From Apiotrichum sp. Y4204 (taxonomy: Eukaryota; Basidiomycota; Tremellomycetes; Trichosporonales; Trichosporonaceae): 64,000 nucleotides of DNA. Positions within the stretch are counted from its first letter, which is position 1. Each line of letters begins with the position of its first letter. Location: NCBI GenBank assembly GCA_025531455.1, contig JAMYHL010000006.1, positions 992,001 to 1,056,000 on the forward strand. Direction: 5' to 3'. Below are positions 8,304-19,737 of the stretch, piece after piece. The position numbers and the translations under genes were made by a program. The notes below the pieces were generated by a model. It searched no databases, was not told where the DNA came from, and saw nothing but the letters and a program-made list of their open reading frames with translations.

Positions 8304-11300
8304 GGGCTGGGAACGCTGCTTTGCGATGGCATCATTGAGGCGGGTGTCGGCCATCACCGAAGTTGTTGACGGGTCGGCTATAGTGGCAGCAAGTGCGGGC
8401 AACGGGGAGCCAGTCCGAACTCTCGCCTTGGTACTTTCAACTCGGTGGGCCTTTGCTTGTACGCCTGTTCAGCGCAGACAAGAGCAAGCCGTAAAGTAGA
8501 GCTACTTTAATGCATGACTGTCGATGCTTCCATTTGGTGTGGTCGTATCATTTCTCTGCGCTTATCATTTCTCGACCAACTTCGTGTTACTGTCGGTGTT
8601 GTTTTCCGACGTGTTCCGGTTCGTAGTACTACTTCATGTATTCATGTAGCTGTATTGTGTAGACATGTTCGTATCGCGTAGGCGAGCGGGAGTTAGGAGA
8701 CGTTGATATCGACAATGGACAATCACCAATGGCCATTGATTTGGCACAAGTAGGACTTGGACGACGGAACTTGGGTTTGGGAGACGGGCGCAGCGTGCAG
8801 CGTGTAGCGTGTAGGGTGTAGGGTGAAGCTGCCTGGCCAGCGACAGTGCACAGGAACCCCCGAAGCGCGGCGCAGCACTTATTGAGCGCAGTGTCGAAGC
8901 TCGGAGCGTTCGATATGGCATACACGTCAAGCGCTATCCTACATCTGCCGCATGCTGCACGCTGGGCGCGTAGCTCAGCTGCCCCGACTCGGCGAGTCAC
9001 GATCGTTGCGTCGGGTGGGAAACAGCCACGCACCGAAACCCCTGGACATGAGGCCGCCACTCGGTGGCCTTCGGGGCACCATGGCGCCACGGGGGATGAT
9101 CTATGATCTATGAAGCATGATCCACGCATACATGGGCCATGAACGTGTTGGGTGGAATCCGCGGGTTCGTGGCGGTTCGCGGTGTCTGGCGCATAGTGTG
9201 TTCCGAAGCTGGGGAGCTGGAGGTACAATAAGGATTGGCGGCGTTGGGGGATGATACGTGAAACATTGCCTTGGTCAGATGTTTGAGCACGCTGCCGGCG
9301 ATGTTGGAGGGGACATTGTCGAGGCACGACTCGCCGTCCACATGTCCACACCTGCGGGCCGCATACGGGCGTACGAACTGGACCTCGAGCACAACTCACT
9401 GGCCATACTGCATCTCGGTACCTCTGCGACCACACGTCCCACCACGTCCCATCACAGGTCTCACTTCGTCCAAAGTCACTCATCGCTCAACAAATCGCGC
9501 TACAATTGCACGCGCATCCCGCTTCCAAGCTTCCAATCATCAATCTACGCAGTTTCTTGCCAGCCATGACTGTTCACGTGTCCGATCCTCTCCCCTCTGC
9601 TGGGAGCCCCGCGGCCACGAGCCACTGGCCACTGGTCAGCGTGGACTTGGTTCAGCCGATTACAAGGCAACCCATTGTGGCGTACAGACATGTGTGATCT
9701 GTGAGCTCTGGACCTCGCGGCCCTTTGGTACTTTGGTTGATCGGTCTCGCGGTCTCGCAGTCTCGATCTAGCTTGCATTCCGCGACATGCGCTAATTGCA
9801 GCTCTCATAGTGTCGGGTGATCGGAATCGGCTCAACCGTCCCCGGCCAGACGGTGTCTAGCAGCAAAGTCTAGTGCTCTAGTGGATCAACGCTCGCACGA
9901 GTGCTACTGCCACTGCTGCCACTGCTGTGCTGCTGCGCGGTATTGCATGTGCTGACAAATGGACACCACGCTAATGAGGAGCAACCAGCAAGTAAGCTTG
10001 GTTGGATGGTTCTATGGCTATCGGATGTATGGCGAGACACTCGGATAATCAGGAACTAGATTATGCTCATGCATGCTCTCAGAACTAGCAACTAGCAACT
10101 GACATGGTGTCCGGTGTCGGCGGGCCCGCGCCTCCTCCGAAGAGGCCAAGAGGCCAGCAGCGGCATTGCCAGGCCAAGGCAGTCACCCCCTCCATACCCC
10201 ATACCACCACCCCACTACTGTGTACCACTATCCCACTCCGTCGCCCTGTGTTACCCTGGGGGGGGGTGTAGCTTGTCGTGGTTGTCGGCGTCCCCGTGTC
10301 CTGGAACCAGGATCGGGGCGAGCACGGATCGGAGGGCGCGAGAGGTGTGGCGTGCAGAAGGTGCAAGTAAGCGCCACACTTCGAATGCCTCTGCACGCTC
10401 TGCGACGACCATCACGATCACAGTAATCATGACTATTACTCGATCGAGGATTCTGGATGATGAAGAGCAGGGGACACCGGAGGACTGATGAGCCATAATG
10501 AAAGCTTGAGAATGTATCGTTGCAGCAGTCACTATCGACGTGTTTGCTTGTGTGCCTGCTCCAGGTCGCTGTTATCAGACCCTACACGATGTCCCTCGTT
10601 ATACCTCTTTGATAATCGCTCCCCGGAATCTGCGGCCATGTGCTCCTCACCAACAGTCCAGGGCTGTTGACGTCGCCGGCCCTGCCACTCGCATGCTCGC
10701 AGTACCGCGGTGCCACTTAGCCTGCACACAGCGAGCTGCTGCATGCTGTATGCACATTGATACGTGGCGAACGTGGTAGACGCTGCGAACCCACCCCAAC
10801 ACCCCGGTGCAGAGTGAAAGCAAGGCCAAGAAGGAGGCCAAACATGAGGCCATGAGGGGGCTTGACAAAGATGCAAGAGCAAGCGCAACACTGGCGCCAA
10901 GCGGTGTTGCTGTCGCCACCCACTACATGGAATTATCAGCTGAGAAGGAGCGGTGATGGCCGCACAATCCTCACTCTTGCCCATGCATGCCCACCTCGTA
11001 TGGCGCCTTGCTGGCTTCTGGGCTCGGCTTCTGGTCTCCGCCACTCTCTGCCACTCGGCCTCCACTGAACCACTACTGCAGAGTACGAAGGTCGCTGTGT
11101 GCCGTGGCTGTCTGAGGGCGTGTCGTGCGCACTGGCCACTGGCCACTGGCCCACATGCCTCGTGAACCACAACAGTGAGAGTGAGAGGCAGAATCAGAAG
11201 GGGGAGGAGTGGAGGGTTGTGTTGTTGTATCTTGTATCTACCTCGGTGTACAAAAATGTCTTCTCTTGATGCAGTAGTCATTTTGCGCGCGCCATCCTGC

Positions 11301-11379
11301 TCGAGCTCGCTATCTCTCGCCCCTCTTTCCTGCCCATCCCTGGTATCCCGTCCCATACCTTGGTATCCCTCTGTGCACC

Positions 11380-12116
11380 CTTTGCTCTCCCTGTCGCTGT
11401 CGTTGTCGCTGTGTATCTCTCTCTTCACTGTGGACTTCGGTGTCTGAGAGGAGGAGATTGGACTGCATGGCTCACAGCCTGGCTGATTGGGTGTATAGCC
11501 TAGCTACCCTGTGGGCTTTGACCCTGGGGCACAAAGAGTCCTTTTTTCAGACTCGGCGTCCTGATCTCTCTCCTGGGAAGCTGGGATCTTGTGCCTCTCC
11601 TCTTCCTCCATATTCCACTCTGAATTCGGCATCCTCTCCTCTCCTCTCCCTCTGCTCCTGCACCCCCCCCCTCCCCCCCTTTCTATTCCTCTCTTTTTTG
11701 CTGAATTCTCCACTCGGATTTACCTCGCTCCGGAGGGGAAGGAACAACAGCTTTGTTATTCTTGCTCAGCAAGTCCTAGTACCTACTACTCACTACTACT
11801 TCCACCATCCACACCATCCACATTCTTCCACACATCCACATCCACATCGACTACACTACACTACTCATCTCTCACACCTATCCCATCAATTGGTGCCATT
11901 TGGTTATTCCATTCCAACCCACTCCCCATCCCCTCTCCACATCATTCCCATTTTTGGTCATCGTCCCACCGCCAACAGCCAACAGCCGCCCAATCCCCAC
12001 ACGACCACGGCCAACCTCCCTCTTGCTCGCCTTTCCTCGCGTCTCTTCTCTCCACGTTGAACAACCACCGATAATAATAACAACAACAACCTTGACAAAC
12101 AACAACGTTCACTACC
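11380..12116 (+). promoter_or_regulatory. pyrimidine-rich promoter/leader of the Zn2Cys6 gene
   Basis: Over 700 bases are dominated by CT runs (for example 11590-11700) and then by CCA/CAC-rich sequence up to the ATG, with ACAACAACA just before the start. CT-rich tracts are typical of fungal core promoters and long leaders. The exact transcription start is not visible. Confidence 0.5.
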
Positions 12117-15100
12117 ATGGACACAACAACGCTGCTACAACAGGCAGACGACGCAAAGCCCAGCCTCTCCCCGCGTCACGAGTCGTCGCCGTCTGCCGCC
12201 AATGCGAATGCGAATGCGAATGCGAATGTGACAGTCTCCGACACTGGCGCGAACGGGAGCGCAGGCGCGGGTAACACGGCGGCCAGCGATCTCATGGACG
12301 AGGACTCGGACGGCGGCGACGGGGTGAAACGCCCCCGGCTGCGACTTGCACATGCGTGTGATCGCTGCCGGAAACGCAAGATTCGCTGCGACACGCAGCA
12401 GCCTTGCGGGCCGTGCTCTGCGACCAAGAACGAGTGCACGTTCAACACCCCCAGCCGACGAGTAGCAAAACCAAAGGGCTCCTCGGAGCACCGGTCGTCG
12501 TCTGCGGGCGTCAAGCGGCCTCACTCACCATCCCGGAGCGATCGCTCAGCGAACGCGTATCAGGCGTCGCTCGAGGCTCGACTCGCCACCCTCGAATCGC
12601 TACTTCGCGACGTTCCGCCCAACGTGCACAACCAATACCTCTCCACATTAGACGCGCGTCTTGGTGCGGGACAGGGAGCTGGTCTCGCACAGGGCAAGGG
12701 CGAGGGCGTTGGTATATCCTCGGAAGCACTGAGCGGGGCGCCCATGCTTGCCGGATCTTCGCCTTCCCCGTCATTAGGGAACCTTTTCGCTGGCCTAAAG
12801 AATGACATTAATGGCCCCAACTGGAACTTTGGCTCTATCGGTAACATGGCAGGCGGCCGCGCCCTCCGCCGGTCGCGTGAGGAGCGCGGGCGCAGTGGAA
12901 TCGACGAGGTGGCCCGGCGCATGGAGAACCTCAGCTTCTTCTACGAGGACGAAATCGGCCAGGCAAAGTGGCAAGGTAAGGCAATCTTACAGAACACAGC
13001 TGCTGACACATCAGGCGCCACTTCTGGCTTCCCCTTGCTCGAACTACTCACCCAGTCCCAGGCAGGTGCCGAGGGCGACGACGAAATCGTGGATGGCTCG
13101 TCTCCGTCGTCGGCAGGAACCCCGGTGCGCGGCGCACCTTCTCCTCCGAGCAGATCGGGGCGTCGGGCGAGCTCGCAATCTGCAGTTGGCAACCGGAACA
13201 GCTCGTTTGGATCGAAAATGCGGTCCTCCTCGGTCGAGCCGCGCCGTCGCGAACGCTTCTTCCCCGACCGCGCCCCGAGACAGCACCAGACGCTCAACCC
13301 CGAGGCGAGCTGGAAGGTGATCACTGGCGTCATCCCACCGGATCTCATGGACACGCTCGTGCGCTGCTACCTCTCGACAAGTCATCTCCTCTGGCCATTC
13401 CTGCATGTGCCCTCCTTCCTTGCCGACTACGCCAACCCTCAGCAGTGGGGTGAACCGGGATTCGCGTGCTTTATCGTTGCCGTTTGCACATTATCCTCTC
13501 GCCACGTCGACGACCCGCGAGTACGCGCCAATCCATCAGATCCGTCCACCGCAGGAAAGCAGTACTTTGAGCTGTTCAAGCGGCTGCGTGACCTGCCATC
13601 TGCCGACCGTCCCACCCTCTACTCGATCCAGGCTGCCTTCCTTGCGGCCATCTACGCATTTGGATTAGGCAACCTCTCCAAGGCGTTTGCGCTTCAGGCC
13701 GAAAGCGTTACGCTGTGCTTGGACGGTGGTCTGCATCGCAGTGTGGACCAGTACGACCACTTTAATGCTGTCGAGCGCGAGACCCGCAAGCGAACATTCT
13801 GGTCGATCTACTCATGGGACAAGCAGTCGGCGGCATTGTTCGGCCGACCCCCGATTATCCACCTGCGCGACTGCGACGTTACCGAGCCTCTGATCGTGGA
13901 CGACGAAAACCTCACCCCAGAGGGCGCCAAGGAGCAGTCAAACCCCGAGGCGAGTCGCATGTGTGCGTTTGTCGCCGCGGTCCGGCTCCACGTCGTGCTC
14001 GAGGGTGTGATAGACGCCTGTGTGCAGCCGTCCCACTTTCCTGATTCGTCGTTCCTGGCCCGGGCGAGCGCGACCATCGCCCGCCGTACCCCGCAGCACG
14101 AATCGCTCCGCGACGAGGAGTCGCTTCTTGAGGAGTGGAAACGTGTGCTGCCAAAGTACTGGGAGTACGATACCGACACTGCCAACTCGCGCGACCCGAT
14201 TCGTATCACCCAGGCGGAGCGCTTGCACTGCGTAAGTGACATCCCCGCATCCACTGCTGACATGTAGCTCGAGCACCTCGTCAAGATGATAATCTACCGC
14301 CACCGCTTCTCGGGCTTCGTCATGGTCCCAGCGTCGACGGTGGAGGAACGCGCACGACATGTCGATTTCTGCCGCAAGGCCATGCAGTGTGCGCTCACTA
14401 TCATTGCTGACCACGTGCACATCAGCCAGAGGGGAATGATGACATACTACGGTGTGCACGTCATTCACCAGCTCGCGCAGGCCGGGCGAACGCTGGTGGC
14501 CGTCGTGCTCAACTGCAAGGACCCGTCCTTCCGCCCGCTCATCTCGCCGTCGGTGGAGGGCTTGAGGTCGTGTGTGGGCCTGCTCCGCCGCTTCAGTGGA
14601 CGATACCTCTGCGGTCTCCGTTCTGCGGATATTATTGACGAGTTCTGCCGCGTGTGCAACATTCCCGTCGACTCGCCACGTGTCCCGGACTCGGCATCGC
14701 GTCCGTCCCCCGCGTGGCTCCGCCCCGTCCGCCGTCGCACGTCCATCTCCCCTGGCCCCTCGGGTCTCCGCAACTCGACTTCTCTCGACAGGTCATTCCA
14801 GGACATTATGTCTGCCCAGCCGGGTGTGCCTGGCGGCGTTGGTAGTGGTCAGCTCCCTGGTGACCTGGAAGCGGTGTTCAACACGGCCGACTACTTTGAC
14901 GCCGGAGCTCTGGACCTGACCAGTACGGCTGCCTCGCCCCACAAGGCATCGGGTCATGGATTGTTGGCCGCTGCGCTCTCGGGCAACGCCAACGGCGTAT
15001 TCGGCACGCCCCTGGGCGAACCCAGTGCCCCGTACGACCGCCTCGAGACGCTGTCCCCGAATGAAAACCTCAACGCGGCCTTGGCGCAGTATGCCGCCAA

Positions 15101-15430
15101 TGTATCTCAGACGCCGGCGAACATACGGTCCAACGGGAATGGGATGAACGCGGGGTCTGGCATGGATGGCATTCTGTTCACCAATGGCCTCAACGGCGGC
15201 GACACCCTCCCTAGTGGGGACTCTGACAACTCCAAGTCGCAGGGCCTGTGAGTAAAAATTTAATCGAGTGGGGTTCAGTTCTGACATGCAGTTCGGCAGC
15301 GACGATCTTGAGCCTTCTCGAGGAGGGCTCGTTTGACTATGGCTCCATCTTCACCGACCAGGCACCGCTGAACGACTTTGACTTTAACGCTGGGATGCTG
15401 GCCGACGCGAGCCCGAAGCTGCAACTTTAA
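12117..15430 (+). CDS. Zn2Cys6 fungal transcription factor with middle homology domain
   Basis: Exons 12117-12975, 13015-14231, 14268-15247 and 15292-15430 give 1064 residues. The first intron (39 bases) is in frame; removing it restores [15 protein letters not shown], a phrase typical of this family. The binuclear zinc cluster uses Cys81, 84, 91, 97, 100 and 107 ([11 protein letters not shown] then CGPC and C) and is followed by a basic linker. The central Fungal_trans domain (about 390-650) contains [10 protein letters not shown] and [26 protein letters not shown] sequence, with RKR in place of RR. A long Ser/Asn/Gly-rich C-terminus ends in an acidic [17 protein letters not shown] segment that could activate transcription. 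The N-terminus has an Ala-Asn dipeptide repeat. It should act in the nucleus as a DNA-binding regulator; targets are unknown. The organisation is reminiscent of XlnR-type regulators, but I do not claim orthology. Confidence 0.93.
12976..13014 (+). other. 39-base in-frame intron candidate
   Basis: GTAAGG donor, CTGACAC branch-like sequence and TCAG acceptor. It contains no stop and keeps frame, so retention would insert 13 residues just before the central domain. Confidence 0.65.
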
Positions 15431-15659
15431 GATGTGAGACTGAGAAGGGTCTACGCGTGCCATGCCGTTGTTGGACACGTGTGTCGGGATCGACAACCGA
15501 TAATCGTACCAGACGTGAATTTAATACGGGAACGCGATCGTGACGATGTGCACGTTGGAACCTGTGGGAATGGCGGTAACGAACACGGACGAAATGGCAC
15601 TATGTGGAAAGGCACAGTCTGGGGCGAGATTTGGGCGATTGTGTGGTTAGTCACACGAT

Positions 15660-15735
15660 GCGGACCGGGATAATTGGCGACGCGACCATTGGCGACGCGA
15701 TCATTGCCGACAGGACCATTGCCGACGAGATCATT
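15660..15735 (+). repeat. short degenerate tandem repeat (about 15-bp unit)
   Basis: Units of the type ATTGGCGACGCGACC / ATTGCCGACAGGACC / ATTGCCGACGAGATC follow one another about five times with substitutions. No open reading frame of note depends on them. Confidence 0.75.
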
Positions 15736-17461
15736 ACCGACTGGTATCTGATTGACAATCGGCAGATCTTCCCGTTCTGTGTTCCTTTTACGGTTTTCTC
15801 CTCTTTCTTTCTTCCTATTAGTCCCTTGCCTTATCCTTTTCGTTTATTTTTTTTTCTCTTCGTTTGGGAACCTTATGTACAGTATGCAGTGTGGGATGAA
15901 TGTGTACCTGTGGGTTTGTGATCGTGGGAGGCTCCACTCGGGGGCTCGGTGGGGAACGTGTCCGATATTCGCATGGATCTGGGGGGTGTCACGCGTCGAG
16001 GGCAGAGATCTGTTCGATCTGTTGGCATGCTGGTCTCATCATAGCTTCATAGTCTCGCGAGACAAAGGACCGCTGGGCACACCAAAGTCGTCCAGGTCTC
16101 GGCGCGGTATCACGGCTAAGGCAGGGTATTCGCCGTACTGGGCTACTAACTGAGATCTCACATCATCCGTGAGTCATACCCGAGTCACAGTTCCACCCCA
16201 TACCGGCCATACCCCAGCATGTCCAGCAGCAGTCGCATCTCGGACACTGATCACATGTCTCACAATGACCACATGTCCAAACGCAAATAAAATAAAACCT
16301 TTAAAACCAACGCTTAAACAAAGGCCAGAACAAGCCCAGACAAGGGGGGCGTGCCGGGGGGCAGCAGAAAAACAAATCTCCAGACAAGAGACTCGACTTG
16401 GTATCTCTGCGCGCGTTGCCTATCGTCACCCTGCATCCCCACAGGAACTGCTGCGCGCGTACGTCACTGCCGTCATCAGACGCACCATCTCCCTCCGGTA
16501 CCCCGGCCCCATGCCCCGCCGATCAAGATCAGGATCCGGGCTTGCCATGACAGCGGGTGGAGCGTCGGGCATGACTTTGGTCGGGTTTAGGCTTTCGTCT
16601 TGCGGTCTTGCGACTTCTCCCCTCTCTCCTCTCCTCTCCTCTCATTGCGAAGAAGAAATTTTCCTTCCTCAGTGCTCGCTGCTCGACCGTCGGCCCTCGG
16701 CCCTCGGTTTCTCCAAGGCACGGCGATCCCGGCTGGCCACTGGCCACAACCACTGGCCGCTAGCTACTGGTCCGCGTGCCTTGCGCCTTGCCGTACTCTT
16801 GCACCCATGCTCTGCCTCCGTCGCCGCTCGCCTGCCTCGGACCCACCCTAATGAGTCGACGAGAGCGTCACGTGCCCCCGCGGACGGCGTGCCCCGCGTG
16901 CTTATCGCCCTTATGGATATGCTCACGCGGCACGGGTGGGGCGCGATCGGCCTTGTCTCTGTGGTGCGTGCCTGCTGTGCTCCGGGAGATGATGAGAGCC
17001 AGCGAGGCCGAGAGCTGGGACTGGAAGCTAGGTCGGTGGGAAGCTGGGAAGGTTGACGGAAGAGGAGGCTGTGATGGCGGAAACGAGTCGGGAGCAGCCT
17101 GGCTGTTCTGGGCCCCCGCTGACAGCGTACCCCGGGGGGTACCGTGACGCAACATGACCCCAACCTCCGCGACAAAGTGATAGGGAATCCATCTCGGCAT
17201 GGTGGAGCGCCCGGGCCTGGAGAAGTTGCGTCCGTGGGGAACCGCAATCCTGCGCGTCCGTGGTTCCTGGGGTACGCCGCGGGCCGAGTGCTGTTGTGAG
17301 AGCGCGTGATGATGCAGATTTACCTTACTGACCATCTTGCCGCGGCAGAGGCCACTGATAAGGAATAAGCGAGAGAAGAGGAGCGAGGGGGAAAATCCAG
17401 AGAGAGAGGTATAGTGTCTTTCCCAGAATGCGCAATGCAGATCTTCATCCTCCATGTTGCG

Positions 17462-17468
17462 TATAAGA
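17462..17468 (+). promoter_or_regulatory. TATA-like element TATAAGA
   Basis: It lies about 85 bases before the ATG at 17551, with a C-rich leader between, a plausible core promoter spacing. Confidence 0.4.
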
Positions 17469-17550
17469 ATCACTGGAGAGAACACTTCATCCCCTCCTCT
17501 CGTCCAGCAAACATTGACTGCCACCCATCTACATCTACACTCTGCACATT

Positions 17551-18417
17551 ATGACTTACGGACCCACCACCCCTTCTCAGCGGCGCAAGTCTGCGCCCCG
17601 CGCGCCGGTCGAGGACGCCTCGTCGTCCGTGTCGCCCCCGGCACCCCCTGAACTCGACCCCGAGTCCACGTCCGGCGTGACCCTCCGCAAGCGCCTGTAC
17701 TCGCTCGACCTCTACCGCTACACGCTTGACATGTGGAACAGCACGCGCAATGAGACGGAGTGAGTTGGAAACAGTGGCGGAATTATGGCATCAGACGTGA
17801 ACAGACCCAGAACTAGGAACATTTCCCAGAAAGAGACTCAGATGTAGACCATAGAGACGTATTTCACGTATCCTAGACTCTAGACTACATCCACAGCCAA
17901 AGCAGGCGCGACACCGAGTTTCCAGAGCCAGTTCCGATCCGCTGTAGATATCCAGAACCTCCGACAGCGACAAGCAATCGAGATCCGGGACCGACTGTGG
18001 GACAGCGACAAACACTCTTTGGATCAATCAACCACTTCATTCCCGCCGCGACTGTATCCCCTCTCGGACGGTCAACACTGGATCTATCTTGGACGGACAC
18101 TTCTCGTCGACACATGTTGATTCTCGGTTCTGTGCGATCTCTTCACGTCCTCTTTCTACACATCTCGCTCTTTCCCCCGCTCCCTCTCCCACCTACATCT
18201 CTTTATATCTGCGACAACCACTCTCTCTCTCTCTTTTCCTCCACTCTTTGGCCTACCGACACCACCCCCAGCCAGTCCCGCCTGTCCATGCCGCACCGCT
18301 GACCTCAGCCCGTCCAACAAGGACTCGCCTACAGGCAAACGCGAGGAGACCGTCCCCTGGTCGTGGCACGCGCGCCGCGCCACAAATGCTGCCACGGGTG
18401 ACCACGATGTGGCGTGA
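17551..18417 (+). CDS. small hypothetical protein, possible two-exon gene
   Basis: The frame from 17551 runs 70 codons to a TGA, but the stop overlaps a strong GTGAGT donor (17760). A fitting acceptor (GCTGACCTCAG, ending 18308) joins in phase to an exon at 18309-18417, giving 105 residues in all. The N-terminal third is Pro/Ser-rich with a QRRKS basic patch. A more structured stretch reads LRKRLYSLDLYRYTLDMWN, and the second exon adds charged sequence with VPWSWHARRATN. There is no signal peptide or membrane helix and no family I recognise. If the 549-base intron is wrong, the protein is simply 70 residues. The well-placed TATA and C-rich leader support a real gene; the 3' structure is uncertain. 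Confidence 0.45.
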
Positions 18418-19737
18418 GCGTCAGCGAAAAGGAGACCTACCATTTGTAGGACCCCGATCCCGAACCGGGAATCTTCCTGAATACGAACACTCGAGTAGCC
18501 TTCCCCGGCGTTGATTCCCCTCGATGTAGCCCCCCCTCAGCCCAGATGCCTTGACGCTGGACGACGGTTCGCGCAGAGCGCAGCCGCAGTCGTTCCTGCC
18601 TCGTCCCCCCTCACGCCACGATGTATGATCACCACCCTGTATCCCTTAGAGACGTTGAACACAGAACAAGTGCAAATTCACAACCATAGCAATAGCACAT
18701 AGATGATGTTTGGAGACTCAGATCCCATGTGATTGATTGAATGTATGCCGTCGTTGCCGCAGAGTTAGTTCTGTGCCCAGAGTTTTGCCGAGCATATTTC
18801 AGAACAAAGTGCGATCACTCTCCAGACGAGCCTCATCAGCGCCGCACATATCCTCGTTCCGATCCGGATATCGGGCAATCCGCGACTTGATAGCTCGGAA
18901 ACACCTCGGAGCGACCTCGGCGTCTACATACGCGCACGTCTGTCACAGATTGGAGATTGCAGATTGGATGTGGGCCGCCCTGACATTTTCTGACCGTGAT
19001 CTGCGGTATCGGGGTCGGCATAGGGATTGGGTTGGGTTAGTTTGATGGGCTAGCGGCTTCCTGTACTGTGGCCCCGCGGTATTTGGGAGCAATGCGCGGG
19101 GAAGGGAGGAGCGAACACCCGAAGGCCCACTCTGCTTGATCCCACTTGCTGGTGGTGCTGGTGGTCTGGTGGGCTGCTCCCAGAAGAGGAGGCGCGTTGT
19201 TTGCGTTTTTCAGGAAGTTTACGGCGGTGCGGAATGCCGGCAAGTCACCAAGTTGGCATTGTATGTCCACGCGTTAGTGTGTGTTAGTACTACGTACTGC
19301 CTCTGCGATCGACACTTCGACTGTTGTTCGACGAGAGGTGTAAAGAGAAGAATGGCTGGAACTTGGGGGATCTTGGATGCACGCGATTTCTGAAGCGTCC
19401 GGGAGCTCGGGACCGCTCGGCCGATGGACGGAAGCAGAATGAAGCAGAATGGAAAAAGCAAGAGCAAGGGGGGAAGAAAACCCCCCACACCGACTCGGTA
19501 GCTGCAGCTGAGCTGTGCATCCAGTCGCCACTCGCCCAGCCTGTGGGGAACAACAAAATAATCCACAGAGACAATGTTCTCGGCAAGCAGAGTGCTGTGC
19601 AAGTCATCATCATCCTCTTCCTCACCATCACCACCCACAACCCATCCACAATCCTGTCATTCATCTCCTGTACCACATCTAGCATAGTATCCTACAAAAC
19701 AGTACACACCCATCCTGAAGGGGGATAGCCTCCCACA
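18418..19737. other. intergenic stretch before the demethylase gene
   Basis: No credible gene. Short frames on both strands overlap without domain content. The 100 bases before 19738 are CA-rich and resemble a leader. Confidence 0.5.

Larger units (their letters stand above)
8242..12116. other. long non-coding region upstream of a transcription factor gene
   Basis: About 3.9 kb without a convincing gene. The longest frames (8629-9483 minus, 10532-11428 minus) are Arg/Cys/Pro-rich with no domain or usable ATG/splice context, and I leave them out. Noticeable sequence includes GTGTAG-type short repeats near 8795-8825, CCACTGG tandem motifs at 9621-9635 and 11130-11153, a C-rich stretch near 10200-10260, and from about 11380 a strongly pyrimidine-rich zone that is probably promoter and leader of the gene at 12117. 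Unannotated non-coding RNAs cannot be excluded. Confidence 0.5.
15431..17550. other. intergenic stretch, no gene seen
   Basis: It starts with the 3' UTR of the transcription factor gene. Near 15660-15735 a GACGCGATCATTGCC-like 15-base unit is repeated about five times with variation. Near 16733-16775 several ACTGGCC/CTGGCCACTGG motifs cluster. The 295-residue plus-strand frame at 16169-17056 lacks coding character and is not listed. The last 100 bases look like promoter and leader of the gene at 17551. Confidence 0.5.

Noticed and set aside
8629..9483. 284-codon minus-strand frame
   Set aside because: Arg/Cys/Ser-rich with no domain and no homology I recognise; it crosses repeat-like DNA and lacks leader features.
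10532..11428. 298-codon minus-strand frame
   Set aside because: Composition follows the DNA rather than a protein family, and it lies opposite a pyrimidine-rich promoter zone.
12061..12116. Start of the transcription factor further upstream
   Set aside because: The ATG at 12117 follows an A/C-rich leader and begins a continuous frame; no in-frame ATG upstream joins it.
16169..17056. 295-codon plus-strand frame
   Set aside because: No domain, irregular codon use, and it overlaps the CCACTGG motif cluster.
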